Shown: positions 21,801 through 31,187 of the stretch, in pieces | How positions within the stretch are numbered: position 1 is the stretch's first letter | Layout: every line of letters begins with the position of its first letter | NCBI GenBank assembly: GCA_030248065.1 | Contig: JASAMV010000165.1 | Span: forward strand, 28,737 to 92,736 | Source: Rhynchonema sp. JSB1_4 | Lineage: Eukaryota > Nematoda > Chromadorea > Monhysterida > Xyalidae | DNA: 64,000 bases | Direction of reading: 5' to 3' | Program-made: the position numbers and the translations under genes | The notes under the pieces: generated by a model | The model's database searches: none | Told to the model about the DNA's origin: nothing | What the model saw: only the letters and a program-made list of their open reading frames with translations

Positions 21801-23335
21801 AGCAATTTTTCGCTTCAACGCTCATTTTTTTGTCGTTTTGTGTACCTTTTGTCACAGCGCTTTGAAAAGTAGAGGTCCTCTGGCTGACAGCGTTTTGAAG
21901 AAGACAGAAGCCCTCTCTTGCATCGTTGTGAAAAAATATTAGTCCTCTCTTGCAGCGCATGTTGCGACATATGTACATAAGGACGCTTTTTTCAGGTGAT
22001 CGTTACTTTTTCAAAAGCAATTGTTCTGGCTTTTTTGCAAAAACGTATAGATCCACGCCTTATAAAAGTCCCACAAATAGAAGCCTGTCTGGATCGAAAA
22101 TGCGGTGCACTACGTAAATTGATCGGTGTCAACGTCATTCGATTTGCAGCGCGCGCCTCAGAAACACGCACAATGTTGGCCTACGTCAATACTGATGTGC
22201 GTACGCCATTTATACAGTATTTTCCTGCTTCTTTCGCAAGTTGGTAGGCAAAGCTCTGATTTACCAGTTTCCACATACAAAACATGCATGCAAAAAATGG
22301 GTTCCTGTGTGCAAGATTCTTATCGTGTTTATTCGCGCGCAGACACCCGCGATCCTGGCAGGTGACGCCAACAGCCCTTCGCATTTGGACTGGGTGCCAA
22401 CGACGAAAGAGCGAAATTGCGGGTTCGTGCTATTATCTATAATTTCATTCCACGACTTTTCAGGCCCGGAAGTTCAGTCCCGGCCTTTTCAGGCCCAGTT
22501 TTTCAGACCCGGCCGGTTCAGGCCCAGCAAATTTGACCCATTTATAGGCTTAGGCTTAGGCTCCAGCCGGGCCTGAATGGCCGGTCCTGAACCTGTGCCC
22601 AGGGACTGAACGTCGCACAATAATCTAATTTCATCTTACCGGTTCTCGTTGTGATCAGATATCGAACATCAAAGTGTTTTCGTCTTATCAGATGGGCGGA
22701 CGTAGTTTGGCCGGTCACCAGGGCCATAGAAGACGCCGGATTTGAGGACACCTACCGTGTCGTGCACCCGGATCCGCTGCTAAAACCAGGTGTTGAGTCG
22801 CGGCGATAAAAATGTAGTTGGCTGTTTCCAATTAACCGGCGGCCAAATTATTCTGCGTGCCAACTAAACCAGATCCTCGATATTTGTTACATGAAACACC
22901 TGGTCGACGTTCAAGCCTGGCAAACAGGACCGAATTGACTTCATCTTCTACACCGGCGAACGCCACTTGTATCCGATCGAGTCAGAATTGTATTCAGGTT
23001 GGATACTGTAGCATTTCCGTTTTATGCAAGCAAAACCAAATGACCCCACGTTATACATACGTAACTCAGCTCCAAATAGCTAATCAAATGGCTAACAGCC
23101 TCAAACCGCGTTTAGCCCCAGCAAACAGACGTGCCTACGAGTATCACAGTCTCCAAGGACACACACAGTCCGTTCACTGCCCAATCCGCTTTTGATGAAT
23201 ATTGTTTTAGGACCAAGTTGGCCATCCGATCACTACGGCGTCATCACCACATTCAAGCTGCGTGCCCCACCATCGAGCCACAACGTGTACCACAATGGTA
23301 TACCGCCACTGAGCAGGGCTGACGGCCATTGGTGA
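15861..23335 (+). CDS. Secreted EEP-superfamily hydrolase, copy B, with a damaged splice acceptor
   Basis: Exons by homology to copy A: 15861-15941, 16143-16319, 17903-17990, 18857-18966, 19534-19711, 22150-22196, 22343-22422, 22692-22789, 22893-22997, 23211-23335; 1089 bp, 362 codons plus TGA. I chose ATG 15861 over 15831 because the signal peptide MRFVIPALCCILLLLSPVE then aligns with copy A. All catalytic motifs remain: RVMTFNTY, Glu 87, LAGDANSPSHLDW, DRIDFIFY, WPSDHYG (His 329). Exons 4, 7, 8, 9 and 10 match copy A in length (110, 80, 98, 105, 125); exon 6 is 8 codons shorter. The acceptor before exon 9 reads ACAT where copy A has ACAG, and no nearby AG restores the frame, so the gene is either recently inactivated or spliced unusually. 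A MITE abuts the exon 2 donor. AATAAA at 23477-23482 may be its polyadenylation signal. Confidence 0.8.
16321..17742. mobile_element. Three-level nested transposons at the exon 2 donor of hydrolase copy B
   Basis: A TATAGTCC-type MITE begins at the TA of the exon 2 donor (GTAGAGTCC) and ends GTGGCTGGACTAT at 17742. A hAT-like element (16333-17521, CAGGGTTGGATT to AATCCAACCCTG) is inserted in it with an exact 8-bp duplication GTCCAACC. Inside that sits another MITE (16942-17371) with termini TATAGTCCAGCAACAGCTAA and its inverse, plus CTGCCATAAATTCTGCG arms. Confidence 0.78.
19091..19508. repeat. CGGAACACGGAAA palindromic repeat element
   Basis: The ends GGCGGACTT and AAGTCCGCC form inverted termini around an array of alternating TTTCCGTGTTCCG and CGGAACACGGAAA units. 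It is non-coding and ends 25 bp before exon 5 of hydrolase copy B. Confidence 0.6.
20687..21301. mobile_element. hAT-like element with GGCGGATCC termini
   Basis: CAAGGGCGGATCCA at the left is mirrored by TGGATCCGCC followed by ATG at the right, and the 8-mer ACTCATTG flanks both sides. The interior includes a TATG/TGTA microsatellite (about 20837-20895) and CGCGCTTCGCGCG palindromes. It lies in intron 5 of hydrolase copy B and has no transposase frame. Confidence 0.78.
22450..22615. repeat. GGCCCGG/TTCAGGCCC repeat with TTAGGC units
   Basis: This 165-bp block in intron 7 of hydrolase copy B interrupts sequence that is contiguous in copy A. It contains inverted CAGGCCCGG / CCGGGCCTG words and two TTAGGC units at about 22550. 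Related sequence surrounds 3930-4560. Confidence 0.55.
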
Positions 23336-23934
23336 CGTTTCACATCGTTCGCTCGCACTGTCGTACCGCAGTTGCAAGTTAAGATTCGATTCGTGCGTCT
23401 CGTACTGCTGCTCTCATGCTCTCATATAAAACGGAGGTGCAATTTGTATACTGTAGTTGAATACTGAACGAGAAAGAATAAAATGCAAGCTGAATTTCTG
23501 CTGCTTGATCATGGGAATTCTTTTTGTTGGTAAAGGTCTGTTGCTACTAACTTATGTAATCAACAATATTGCGCAAGCGTGAGTACTGTCTAGAATTTGC
23601 CAGGATAATGTGACATTTGATATTAGCCATGCCAAGAGCGCGCTTCAATTTGCCACAATGATCGATAAATCCATTGCGCTTGATAAGAATAGACTTTCCC
23701 GGATATCGCAGAAGATGGCCTGTTTGCAAATTGTTGAATGGCACATGCCCCGATACGGCAGACAATAGTGGCAACAGTGCAGTTGTGCTGTTTTCTATAG
23801 ATACTATCACGTATGTTGAGTAGACATACTGTAATGAAGTCACTACTTAGGGTTGTTTTTTGCTAATCATACAGCCCCCAATGTCATAACGTGTTGCCCC
23901 GTTCACTGTCTTTGGTGCCCTTGCTCTGTCGCAG
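23336..23934. other. Spacer downstream of hydrolase copy B
   Basis: It holds the 3' UTR of copy B with AATAAA at 23477-23482. The remaining 400 bp has a 98-codon minus-strand open frame (23547-23843) with no family resemblance that I can support. Confidence 0.4.
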
Positions 23935-24750
23935 CGCCCCGCGTTTGCAACAAGTTCTATGCGGTCTGACCGACACGATAACAATGTGTCCATATCCCGT
24001 TTTCCTTAACAACAAATGTTACGTTTGGCACTTTCGACCTGCCACATGGGAAGAAGCTGAAGGTGATTTGCGAGACGATTGCACAGAAACATGGTGTCTG
24101 ACCAATGGTCAAGGATGAAGTCGCAAAGTGGGAGTTTGAGAAGTGGCGCTGCTCAATCAATTTCAGAAGGTTTGTGCATACGATGGTCTTGTGTTGGAAA
24201 GAGTCCGGAAGGAACTCAGCCGTTCTGACCAGGGTTGTTTCAAAAAAGTTGTTAATTATATAAAAAAATTAAAAAAATTTTTTTTGAAACTCAGATTTTG
24301 CTTTTTTTAATAAAAAAGTTGCCCAAAATGGGCTGAAATGTCCAAAAATAGCCTCGAGCCAAAAAAATTGGCACTTTTTTCTGTGATAACGGGACAATTT
24401 TTCCAAAATCGCGCCTGCGGCGCCCTGTATTGTCCCCAAATCCGTACAGGGATGCGCGGGGATGGTCTTTTATAGTGATGTGGCACTGATAATGTACTAA
24501 TGCATGCTACTATGTACATGCAGGTCTGGTGCAAAACCGGGCGAGCAAAGTCGATCTGACACGCAAGATTTGGGCAGTAATCGATCACGGCCGGTGCCAA
24601 ATAGCTTGCATTTCTGAACTTGTATCCATTTTGATAGCTTGTCATGTGTCATGAACAAGCTGTTTACTTTCAGACTACGTTGACAAGCATCTTGTTGCCG
24701 TTCGTGACACCCACATCGGTCTTTTCTCCAATGCGAATCCGTGCAAAGAA
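23935..24750 (+). pseudogene. C-type-lectin-like domain fragment, two exons
   Basis: Exon 23935-24063 encodes MCPYPVFLNNKCYVWH followed by ATWEEAE, the usual N-terminal signature of a C-type lectin fold (Cys-Pro, CYxW, TWxxAE). Splicing G|GTGATT at 24063 to the acceptor at 24673 keeps phase and yields DYVDKHLVAVRD, equivalent to the next strand of the fold, but the conserved Cys after TWxxAE is replaced (DYVD). I find no WND/EPN calcium motif or C-terminal cysteines downstream, and a hAT-like fragment starting CAGGGTTGTTTC at 24234 fills the intron. It could be a decayed lectin or part of a larger gene. Confidence 0.42.
24234..24590. mobile_element. Partial copy of the CAGGGTTGTTTC hAT-like family
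   Basis: It matches 2541-2910, including GCCCAAAATGGGCT, GCGCCTGCGGCGCCCTGTAT and GCAGGTCTGGTGCAAAACCG, but the right half and terminus are missing or diverged. No target duplication was found. Confidence 0.65.
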
Positions 24751-25314
24751 AAAGACAAAAAAAAAGTGAGAAAAAATAAAAAAATGTTCTTTATCTAAAC
24801 TTTTCAGGAGATATTCAAATTTGTCACAAACCAGATTTATAAACCAATATCAGAATTTTATGGCGCACATTTTGAGACCAAATAGAAAGAATTCGTCGGT
24901 GAGGACTTTTTTAAAATTGGTTGTTTTTGATATGCGCTAAATTTCAGAGCTGATTTTTGAAAAACTGAAAGGAAGAGAAAATGCAGCGAATTTTTGCCTT
25001 TATTTTTACATGGTTGAAAAGTAGATAAAAAATTGACTATTATGTGTTATTTTCATTAAATAGCATCCGATCTAAAACAAATGACAGCCTCATCAACATA
25101 AACTTGGTACATTTTTGGAATTTCAAGAAATCTTCGACCTGCCCCGTTAAATGCGCCCATAACTATTTAATGCTTTGGAGTTTGGAACCAAAATTTTGTA
25201 TGTGTCTTAGTAAATGTAGTGGTCAACTTTTTGTGCAATATGAGCGAAATCCATTTTTTTCGATTTGTGAACCCTATTCCATTGACACCTATCTGTTACT
25301 ATTCCCCCACGCTC
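24751..25314. other. AT-rich intergenic sequence
   Basis: I recognise no gene or repeat boundary. A 103-codon plus-strand open frame (25044-25355) lacks any recognisable motif and runs into the inverted duplication arm. Confidence 0.35.
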
Positions 25315-25385
25315 TTAAATCCGTGAATTTCTTTATTGATCTGTTCGGTGCGTGAGCCGCTAATTGTAAGTTGAAAATTTCCGTC

Positions 25386-25652
25386 TAAAGGCAAACCAGC
25401 CGTGCTTTGCAGACCTAGACCATACCGTATCAACCTGAATTATTACACGCTTGAAAAGTTTCGGGTTACTGTAGCCACGTCTAGCCGATAAACAACACAC
25501 ACACAAACGCACCCTAAATGTTTCATGATGTTGGCTCTTTCACCCGCAAGCCACGCGCGATGTGGCTACAGTAACCCGAAACATTCTGGTGTGTAAGAAT
25601 TCAGGGTGTTATGGCGTGCTCTAAGACTGCAAAGTATGGCTAGTTTGCCTAT
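25386..25652. mobile_element. MITE with TAAAGGCAAAC ends and TTTCGGGTTACTGTAGCC arms
   Basis: Long inverted arms run from TAAAGGCAAACCAGC inward through TTTCGGGTTACTGTAGCCAC and back out to GCTAGTTTGCCTATA. Its tips match the separate elements at 52806-52998 and 63775. The duplicated arm at about 38977-39243 holds the same element in reverse. Confidence 0.7.
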
Positions 25653-26315
25653 AAGTCAATTGCTCAGGGTCGTGATTTCACGAACAGGTCTGAAAAAGAC
25701 AAAAGTCTATTTCCGACTCATACTGAAGAAGAAAAGCCAACAAAAGGTGATATGATCGTTTCGATTTCCCGTTTCCCGCGGGAAATTTCACGGGAATTAC
25801 TGACGGGAATTCCCGCGCGGGAAATGGCCGAAGGACGGGAAAAAGCGGGAAATGGCCGATTTCCCGCGGAAAATGTCCCGCGGGAATTTTCAGGCACTAT
25901 TTCCCGCGGGAAATGCCACTATCTAAAATATTTCCCGGGAAACTGGGACGGGAAATTTCCCGCAAATTTCCCTCCCTCCCGCGAAATTCGGCGGGAAAAA
26001 AATTTCCCGCGCGAGCCCAAGTCTCTACACGGGCAGGGGGGATGCATCTTGATGGGTCGGGATTGGGTTTGACTTTGACTTGGCATAACAGAGTTTTCAG
26101 AGCACTGTGAAGCAGCTGACAGCCACTTGCGCACTGCATGCGTCTTGTGCGTAGACAGATGGGAAGCTTGTTTGAGGTTTCACGGACTGGGTGCAGTTTT
26201 CTAAGCCATTTTAAGGCCTTATCAAAGTCAAGCCCATAATGCCAGTAAAGTGCCAAATAAATCATTGTGCATGTTCGTTTCCATGGACCCACTCATTGGT
26301 GACATTGTCTTGCAG

Positions 26316-26752
26316 TACGCCGATCGACCAACGTTTTATCGCGAGGTGTTTCGCGTGCTCAAACCGGGTGGCTGCTTCTGCTACACAGACATCGCGCACA
26401 CCAGTCAGGTTGGTGGGACGGCGCACAGATTGTTCTACGAACCCTTCTGTCCTTCAATTCTAAGTTTTAATCTGATTTCGATCTATTATCTGGACAAAAA
26501 CACGAAAACAAGTCAAACTTTGAAAAAGAATACCGCCGGGTAGTCCTGATTCTTGTGCTGGAGCTCATGGGACCAAAATTGTTGAAACATGTAAGAACTC
26601 CTGTATCACCACACCATGAACTTGCGAGATTCACTCACATGCGCTGATTTCAGGAAGTCGGTTATGTTGTTGAGCCATACGACAAGTTAAGAAGCACCTT
26701 AAATGACGATGTTGGATTTGTGGAACGAGTGTTTACTGACATCACAAAAGAG
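26316..26752 (+). pseudogene. SAM-dependent methyltransferase fragment M3 (exons 5-7), inverted copy
   Basis: Three exons remain open and in phase: 26316-26408 (31 codons, FRVLKPGGCFCYTDIAH), 26513-26590 (26 codons) and 26654-26752 (33 codons, ending FTDITKE). They correspond to exons 5-7 of the minus-strand gene at 41463-52401. Exons 1-4 and 8 are absent: the upstream side is intron-like repeat and the downstream side passes into a hAT-like element at 26901. This copy cannot encode a full enzyme, since the SAM-binding motif I exon is missing. Confidence 0.82.
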
Positions 26753-26900
26753 GTTGGGATACAAAATGTTTAGATCCCTGAAACTTGTCGAGTTGGAAAC
26801 AGCTACAAATACACATTTCACAGCGACAAGCCATCGTTGTCTGAACAGTATGGGTACGTGGACCATCTATGTATGTATGCGTTGGCCCATGCACCAGCCA

Positions 26901-27578
26901 GGGTTGGGCAAAAAAAAATTTTTTTTTTTAAAAAAAAAATTTTTTTTTAAAAAAAAAAGGTTTTTGAAAAAAATTTTTTTTTTAAAAAAAATTTTTTTTT
27001 AAAATTTTCGGGGGAACAAAATGTTCTAAAACGTCCAAAAATGGCCTTTTTGGCGGTTATTTTTTGTCATTTTTTCTCAAGGGTCGAAAAATTTTCTTCA
27101 CAAAATCACCTTTGGGGCATGTATTTGGTACCTAAGATACCCCAAATGATGTTATTATACCTTCCCTTGATACATGAGACACAGTATGCATGTGCCTACA
27201 TGGTACTTCGATGTCATACCCCATCAGGTCGGTCGTATACGACTGATTCAGCTGCCCGACAAGTATTTCTGCAGCTTATATTCTCAATTCTGAGTGGTTT
27301 ATGAGTAAATCTTGCTTATTCGACCACAAACTATTGTTTCTGATACCATATGGAGCAACAATCACCGGTCCATATCAAGCACAGACTGTTGGATCGCACC
27401 GATATTACGTACGTAAGCTCCCTTCATAAGTGATGCAAACCAAGTCACAAAAGTGACTTGTCAATTAAAGTCGCATTTTTTTCGCGTTTTTGGGCGTTTT
27501 TAGGCAAATTTAGTAAAAATTTCCCGGAATCTCGGACTTTTAAAGAAAACTTGTTTAAAAATTTTTTTCCAGCCCTGC
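26901..27578. mobile_element. hAT-like element at the inner end of the inverted duplication
   Basis: It starts CAGGGTTGGGC directly after GCACCAGC, the reverse of the GCTGGTGC duplication seen at the matching copy 37007-37730, and ends CCAGCCCTG at 27578. The right flank lacks the expected GCACCAGC copy, so the duplicated segment appears to end inside this element. The body has the CTTTTTGGCGGTTATTTTTT and AAGTCACAAAAGTGACTTG blocks. Confidence 0.72.
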
Positions 27579-27755
27579 CCACAACAATGCCATTTTTGGC
27601 CGTTTTAGAAAAATTTTTCCCACGAAAAAACTTAAAACATATTTTTCTATAAAAAAGTTTTTCAAAAACCTTTTAAAAAAATTTAAAAAAAACAACCCTG
27701 GGTAAAGCAGGGAAAAAAGCACAGGGAATTTCTCCAAAACAAGTAAATACAGCCT

Positions 27756-28100
27756 ATGTAGGAAACTGTCCTTGTAACACGCAGCAGGAGCATCGGTTTT
27801 CACTTATTGACACGGTGGCTGTTTCGAAACGGAGTAAAAAGTCGTTTGGGAGCAAAGGTCGGCGTAAGCTCGGTCAAAAGCTCGGAGTGAGAAAGTTCGG
27901 CGACAAGCGTGCATTGGTCGAGGTGGTTACATCGAATTGTTGCTCGCTCCGAGCGCTCGGCCGAACTTACGCCGATCCTTACTCCCAAAACGACCTCCGT
28001 TTCGAAAAACCAGACTAGTAGCAAACTGAACATCGCCTAAAACGGCCTTCAAACGGAAAACTAATGGCGCCAACAACTCATTCAAGGCCAGGATGAGCAG
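27756..28100. repeat. Direct repeat with internal TTTCGAAACGG MITE, copy 1
   Basis: It matches 31507-31815 over AGGAAACTGTCCTTGTAACA, then the inverted-repeat element GGCTGTTTCGAAACGGAG .. CTCCGTTTCGAAAAACC (about 27801-28015), then AACGGCCTTCAAACGGAAAA. The inner element is related to those at 28295-28517 and 42501-42723. Confidence 0.68.
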
Positions 28101-28106
28101 GCCTGG

Positions 28107-30790
28107 GCAAAAAAAATTCTAAAAAATGTTTAAAAAAAAAGGTTTTTGAAATTTTTTTCGTAGGAAATTGTTATTTCAAAGCTATTTTGGAAGTTATTTT
28201 TTGTCATTTTTTCTCAAGGGTCGAAAAATTTCCTTCGCAAAAGCACTTATTGAACATGTATTTGGTATCTAAGATGCCCAAAATGATGTTATTGGGTGAT
28301 ATTTTCGAAACGGTGTAAAGGTCAGTTGGGTGTAAAGGTCGCTGGAAAGCTCGGTCGACAACTCAGTGTGATAGACCTCGGTGTAAATTTGAAACATTCC
28401 ACGTTAATAACAGGCAATGTTTCACGCTTGCACAGAGCTACGCCGACCGAGCTTTCGACCGAACTTTACACCGACCTTAACGCCCAACTGACCTTTACAC
28501 CGTTTCGAAAATTCCACTCTTCATGGTACCTTTCCCTTTGATAAACGAGACACAGTGTGCATGTACAGTACCAGCTGCAATTTTTGGCTGATTGAGGCCT
28601 GCGCCTGCAGAGCCTGCAGGCTCACGAGCCTGCGCAGGCTCAATACAAAACATAGCAGCCTGCAGAGCCTGCAGGCTCGGCGCAGGCTTCGCAGGCCCAG
28701 TGTATAAGCGGTCGCAGGCGCAGGCTCTGCAGGCTCGGCGGATGCACAGCTACTTTTTGTGCTTTGTGATATGATCTTAATTCAGTTTTTCTCAGTTGTT
28801 TGAAGCATTTATACAACGTTCACGCTGAAAAAACCAAAGCGTTGAAAGAATAAGCAATAAAACTCTCGATAAGGTCACATTTTATCCAGATTCACTGTTT
28901 AATAAGAAACAAGTTCCTTTTCGCGTTTTTTGTCAAGTTTCAGCAGAAAACTATAAGAAAGGTAACCATGTACTAATAAAACATGCAACAAATATCCATA
29001 TACTAAGCTAAATACGAGATAATACGCACTCCGTCCATAAAAGGTACAAGACTAAATGTCACAAAAACAAGCAAGCGCAGCTGTGCATCCGCCGAGCCTG
29101 CAGAGCCTGCAGGCGCTGCAGGCTCATGAGCCTGCGCCTGCGACCGCTTATACACTGGGCCTGCGAAGCCTGCGCCGAGCCTGCAGGCTCTGCAGGCTGC
29201 TATCTTTTGTATTGAGCCTGCGCATGCTCTTGAGCCTGCAGGCGCTGCAGGCGCAGGCCTCAATCAGCCAAAAATTGCAGCTGGTACTGTACCTATGTAC
29301 GTGGTACTTCGATGTCAAACCCCTCGGGTCGGGCATGTACGACTGATTCAGCGACCCGACAATGGTTTCTGCAGCTTACTGTGTGAATTCATTCTGTGTG
29401 GTTTATGAGTAAATGTTGCTTATTCGACCACAAACTATTGTTTCTGATACCATGGAGCAACAATCACCGGTCCATATCAAGCACAGACTGTTGGATCGCA
29501 CCGATATTACGTCGGTATCAGTAAAAATAAGACCAACCCCCAAACCACTTTTTCGAGAAAAAAGCGTTTGAAGTTGGCCTGACCGCATTTCCAACACGGT
29601 TTGGTTCGGTAGGCTGATGTTTGGCATGTCTACGAAAGGGAGCATGCTGATCATCATAGAAACAAAAGTAGACTTTGAAACATCATATCCAAGTAAAAAC
29701 AAAGCTATTTGTCGGTTGGTTTTATTTGACAAAAAAATAAATATAGACCAAGCCCCTTGGCGGAGCAGTTGAAAACCGAAAAATAGCCCAACCCCCATTT
29801 TCTCTGCCATTTATTTTTCACCTGCTTGAAAAAGATTTAATACGGGGTTCATTAAAATGTCTTAAAAGAAGCATTATCATTCAAAACGCTTGTTACAGGG
29901 GTGGAAATCGGGCCGGGTTACCTCGGTCCGGCATGACCGGATTCAGAAAAAGTCAGCCCGGTCCTATCCGGCCCGATTTTTTGGGCCGGGTTTTTCTGAT
30001 TGTATTTTGAAGCAAACGTCGGGTGTGAAAAGATTGTTTCTGTTTGTTGAAATCATTGATTACACATTGAAAACATACATAAACAAAAACATCAAAAAGC
30101 TTGTCTGTGGGATGCTTCGATCTCGTGGCTCTCACAACCACAGTCAGATATGCTTGCCACTGTGTTAAAGACGCCGACAGCCAAGCCGCCTTACGATACG
30201 TTATAAACGTAATGATCGGGCCAGCAGCGACGCACTCACCGAGGGAGCGTAAAGTCCCTATACAACACACACACAGCTGGGGTATTATGCAACAACTCAT
30301 GTGCAGTGCTGAAGCAATCTTTTGTGTGTGTGTGTTGGAGTCGCGTGCTTTGGGGCTTGGTCTTTTTTGTCCGCGAAAATTGCTCCGCCAAGCAACTTGG
30401 TTTTCTTTTTCAAAAACAAGAAACTATACCAACCCCCAACCGGAACTAGCAGGTGTTTTCAACAGGCTGTAACTCAATGTACATAGCGTTTTGAGACAAA
30501 ATTTTTGGTGAATGTTTAGAATAGTTTGCCAGCTACACGCTGCACACAAAAAGGGGGTTGGTCTTTTGGTGGGGGTTGGTCTTAATTTTACTGATACCGA
30601 CGATTACGTAAGCTCCTTGGTGAAGCAAACCTAGCCACAAAAGTGACTTGTCAATTGAAGTTGCTCTTGGTCACTTTTTGCGCATTTTAGCGAAATTGGT
30701 TCAAATCTCACCGAATCTGAGACTTTCGAAAAAAAACATTAAAAAATCGTTTTTTATACACTGGCTCAAAAATTTTTTTTCCAGCCCCGG
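28107..30790. mobile_element. hAT-like element expanded by three nested elements
   Basis: The outer sequence runs from GGCCTGGGCAAAA near 28107 to CCAGCCCCGG near 30790 and has the same body blocks as 26901-27578. Nested in it are 28295-28517 (GGTGATATTTTCGAAACGG inverted ends), 28566-29290 (inverted ends AGTACCAGCTGCAATTTTTG, interior of repeated GAGCCTGCAG words) and 29512-30600. I found no clean target duplication for the outer element. Confidence 0.65.
29512..30600. mobile_element. 1.09-kb element with TCGGTATCAGTAAAA termini
   Basis: TCGGTATCAGTAAAAATAAG and its inverse (GTCTTAATTTTACTGATACCGA) bound the element, followed inward by ACCAACCCCC arms. The flanks share ATTACG, a possible target duplication. 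A GGCCGGG-rich block lies at 29905-29995. Open frames of 115-135 codons exist on both strands but I recognise none as a transposase. Confidence 0.7.
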
Positions 30791-30856
30791 ACATATGTAA
30801 GCATCACACATTTTTAAACTGATAACGCACCAAACTAACGGGTAGTTCAAAAGTAT

Positions 30857-31187
30857 AGGCCGTCCACCAGCTCATGGCACTTTGTGTTGCTGCTGGCTGG
30901 TTTGTTCCCTTCCTCCACATTCTAATGAAAGAGAAATTGAGCTTCCGAAAAAAAAATTTTTGCTCCTAAATTGCTATTTTATGAAATCGACGTGTTTTAT
31001 AGATTTTAATTTAATTTAATTTTAAATTTGATCGAATTTAATCGTTTTCGACACGTATTATTATTTTTTCAGTTTTTTTTGCAAAATCGCTCACACGCAA
31101 TTTCTCTTTCATTAGAACGTGGAGGAAGGGAACAAGCCAGCCAGCAGCAACACAAAGTGCCATGAGCTGGTGGACGGACTATACCCT
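30857..31187. mobile_element. MITE with long TATAGTCCGTCCACCAGC arms
   Basis: Arms of about 65 bp (TATAGGCCGTCCACCAGCTC at the left; GAGCTGGTGGACGGACTATA at the right) include the GTGTTGCTGCTGGCTGGTTT and GTTCCCTTCCTCCAC blocks in inverted form. The interior is AT-rich and non-coding. Confidence 0.8.

Larger units (their letters stand above)
25315..27300. repeat. Left arm of a large inverted duplication
   Basis: Nearly identical in reverse complement to about 37323-39312. The arm carries a TAAAGGCAAAC-type MITE (25386-25652), a block of TTTCCCGCGGGAAA palindromes (25760-26010), three methyltransferase exons and the first part of a hAT-like element. Homology continues beyond 27300 in that element but is clearly more diverged. 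Confidence 0.85.

Noticed and set aside
25897..26292. 131-codon minus-strand open frame duplicated at 38335-38730
   Set aside because: It reads antisense through intron 4 and the TTTCCCGCGGGAAA repeat block; its duplication is explained by the inverted arms.
26753..26773. A 21-nt intron followed by coding sequence IPETCRVGN in the methyltransferase
   Set aside because: Direct joining of the TKE codon to the acceptor before GTGCTGCGC (last exon) gives the expected DITKE-VLRARD continuity in phase 0, so the intervening text is intron.
26890..27010. Open frames with long Lys/Phe runs around poly-A/poly-T tracts
   Set aside because: They are translations of homopolymers in hAT-like elements and recur at each copy (also at 2635, 3139, 37489, 37586).
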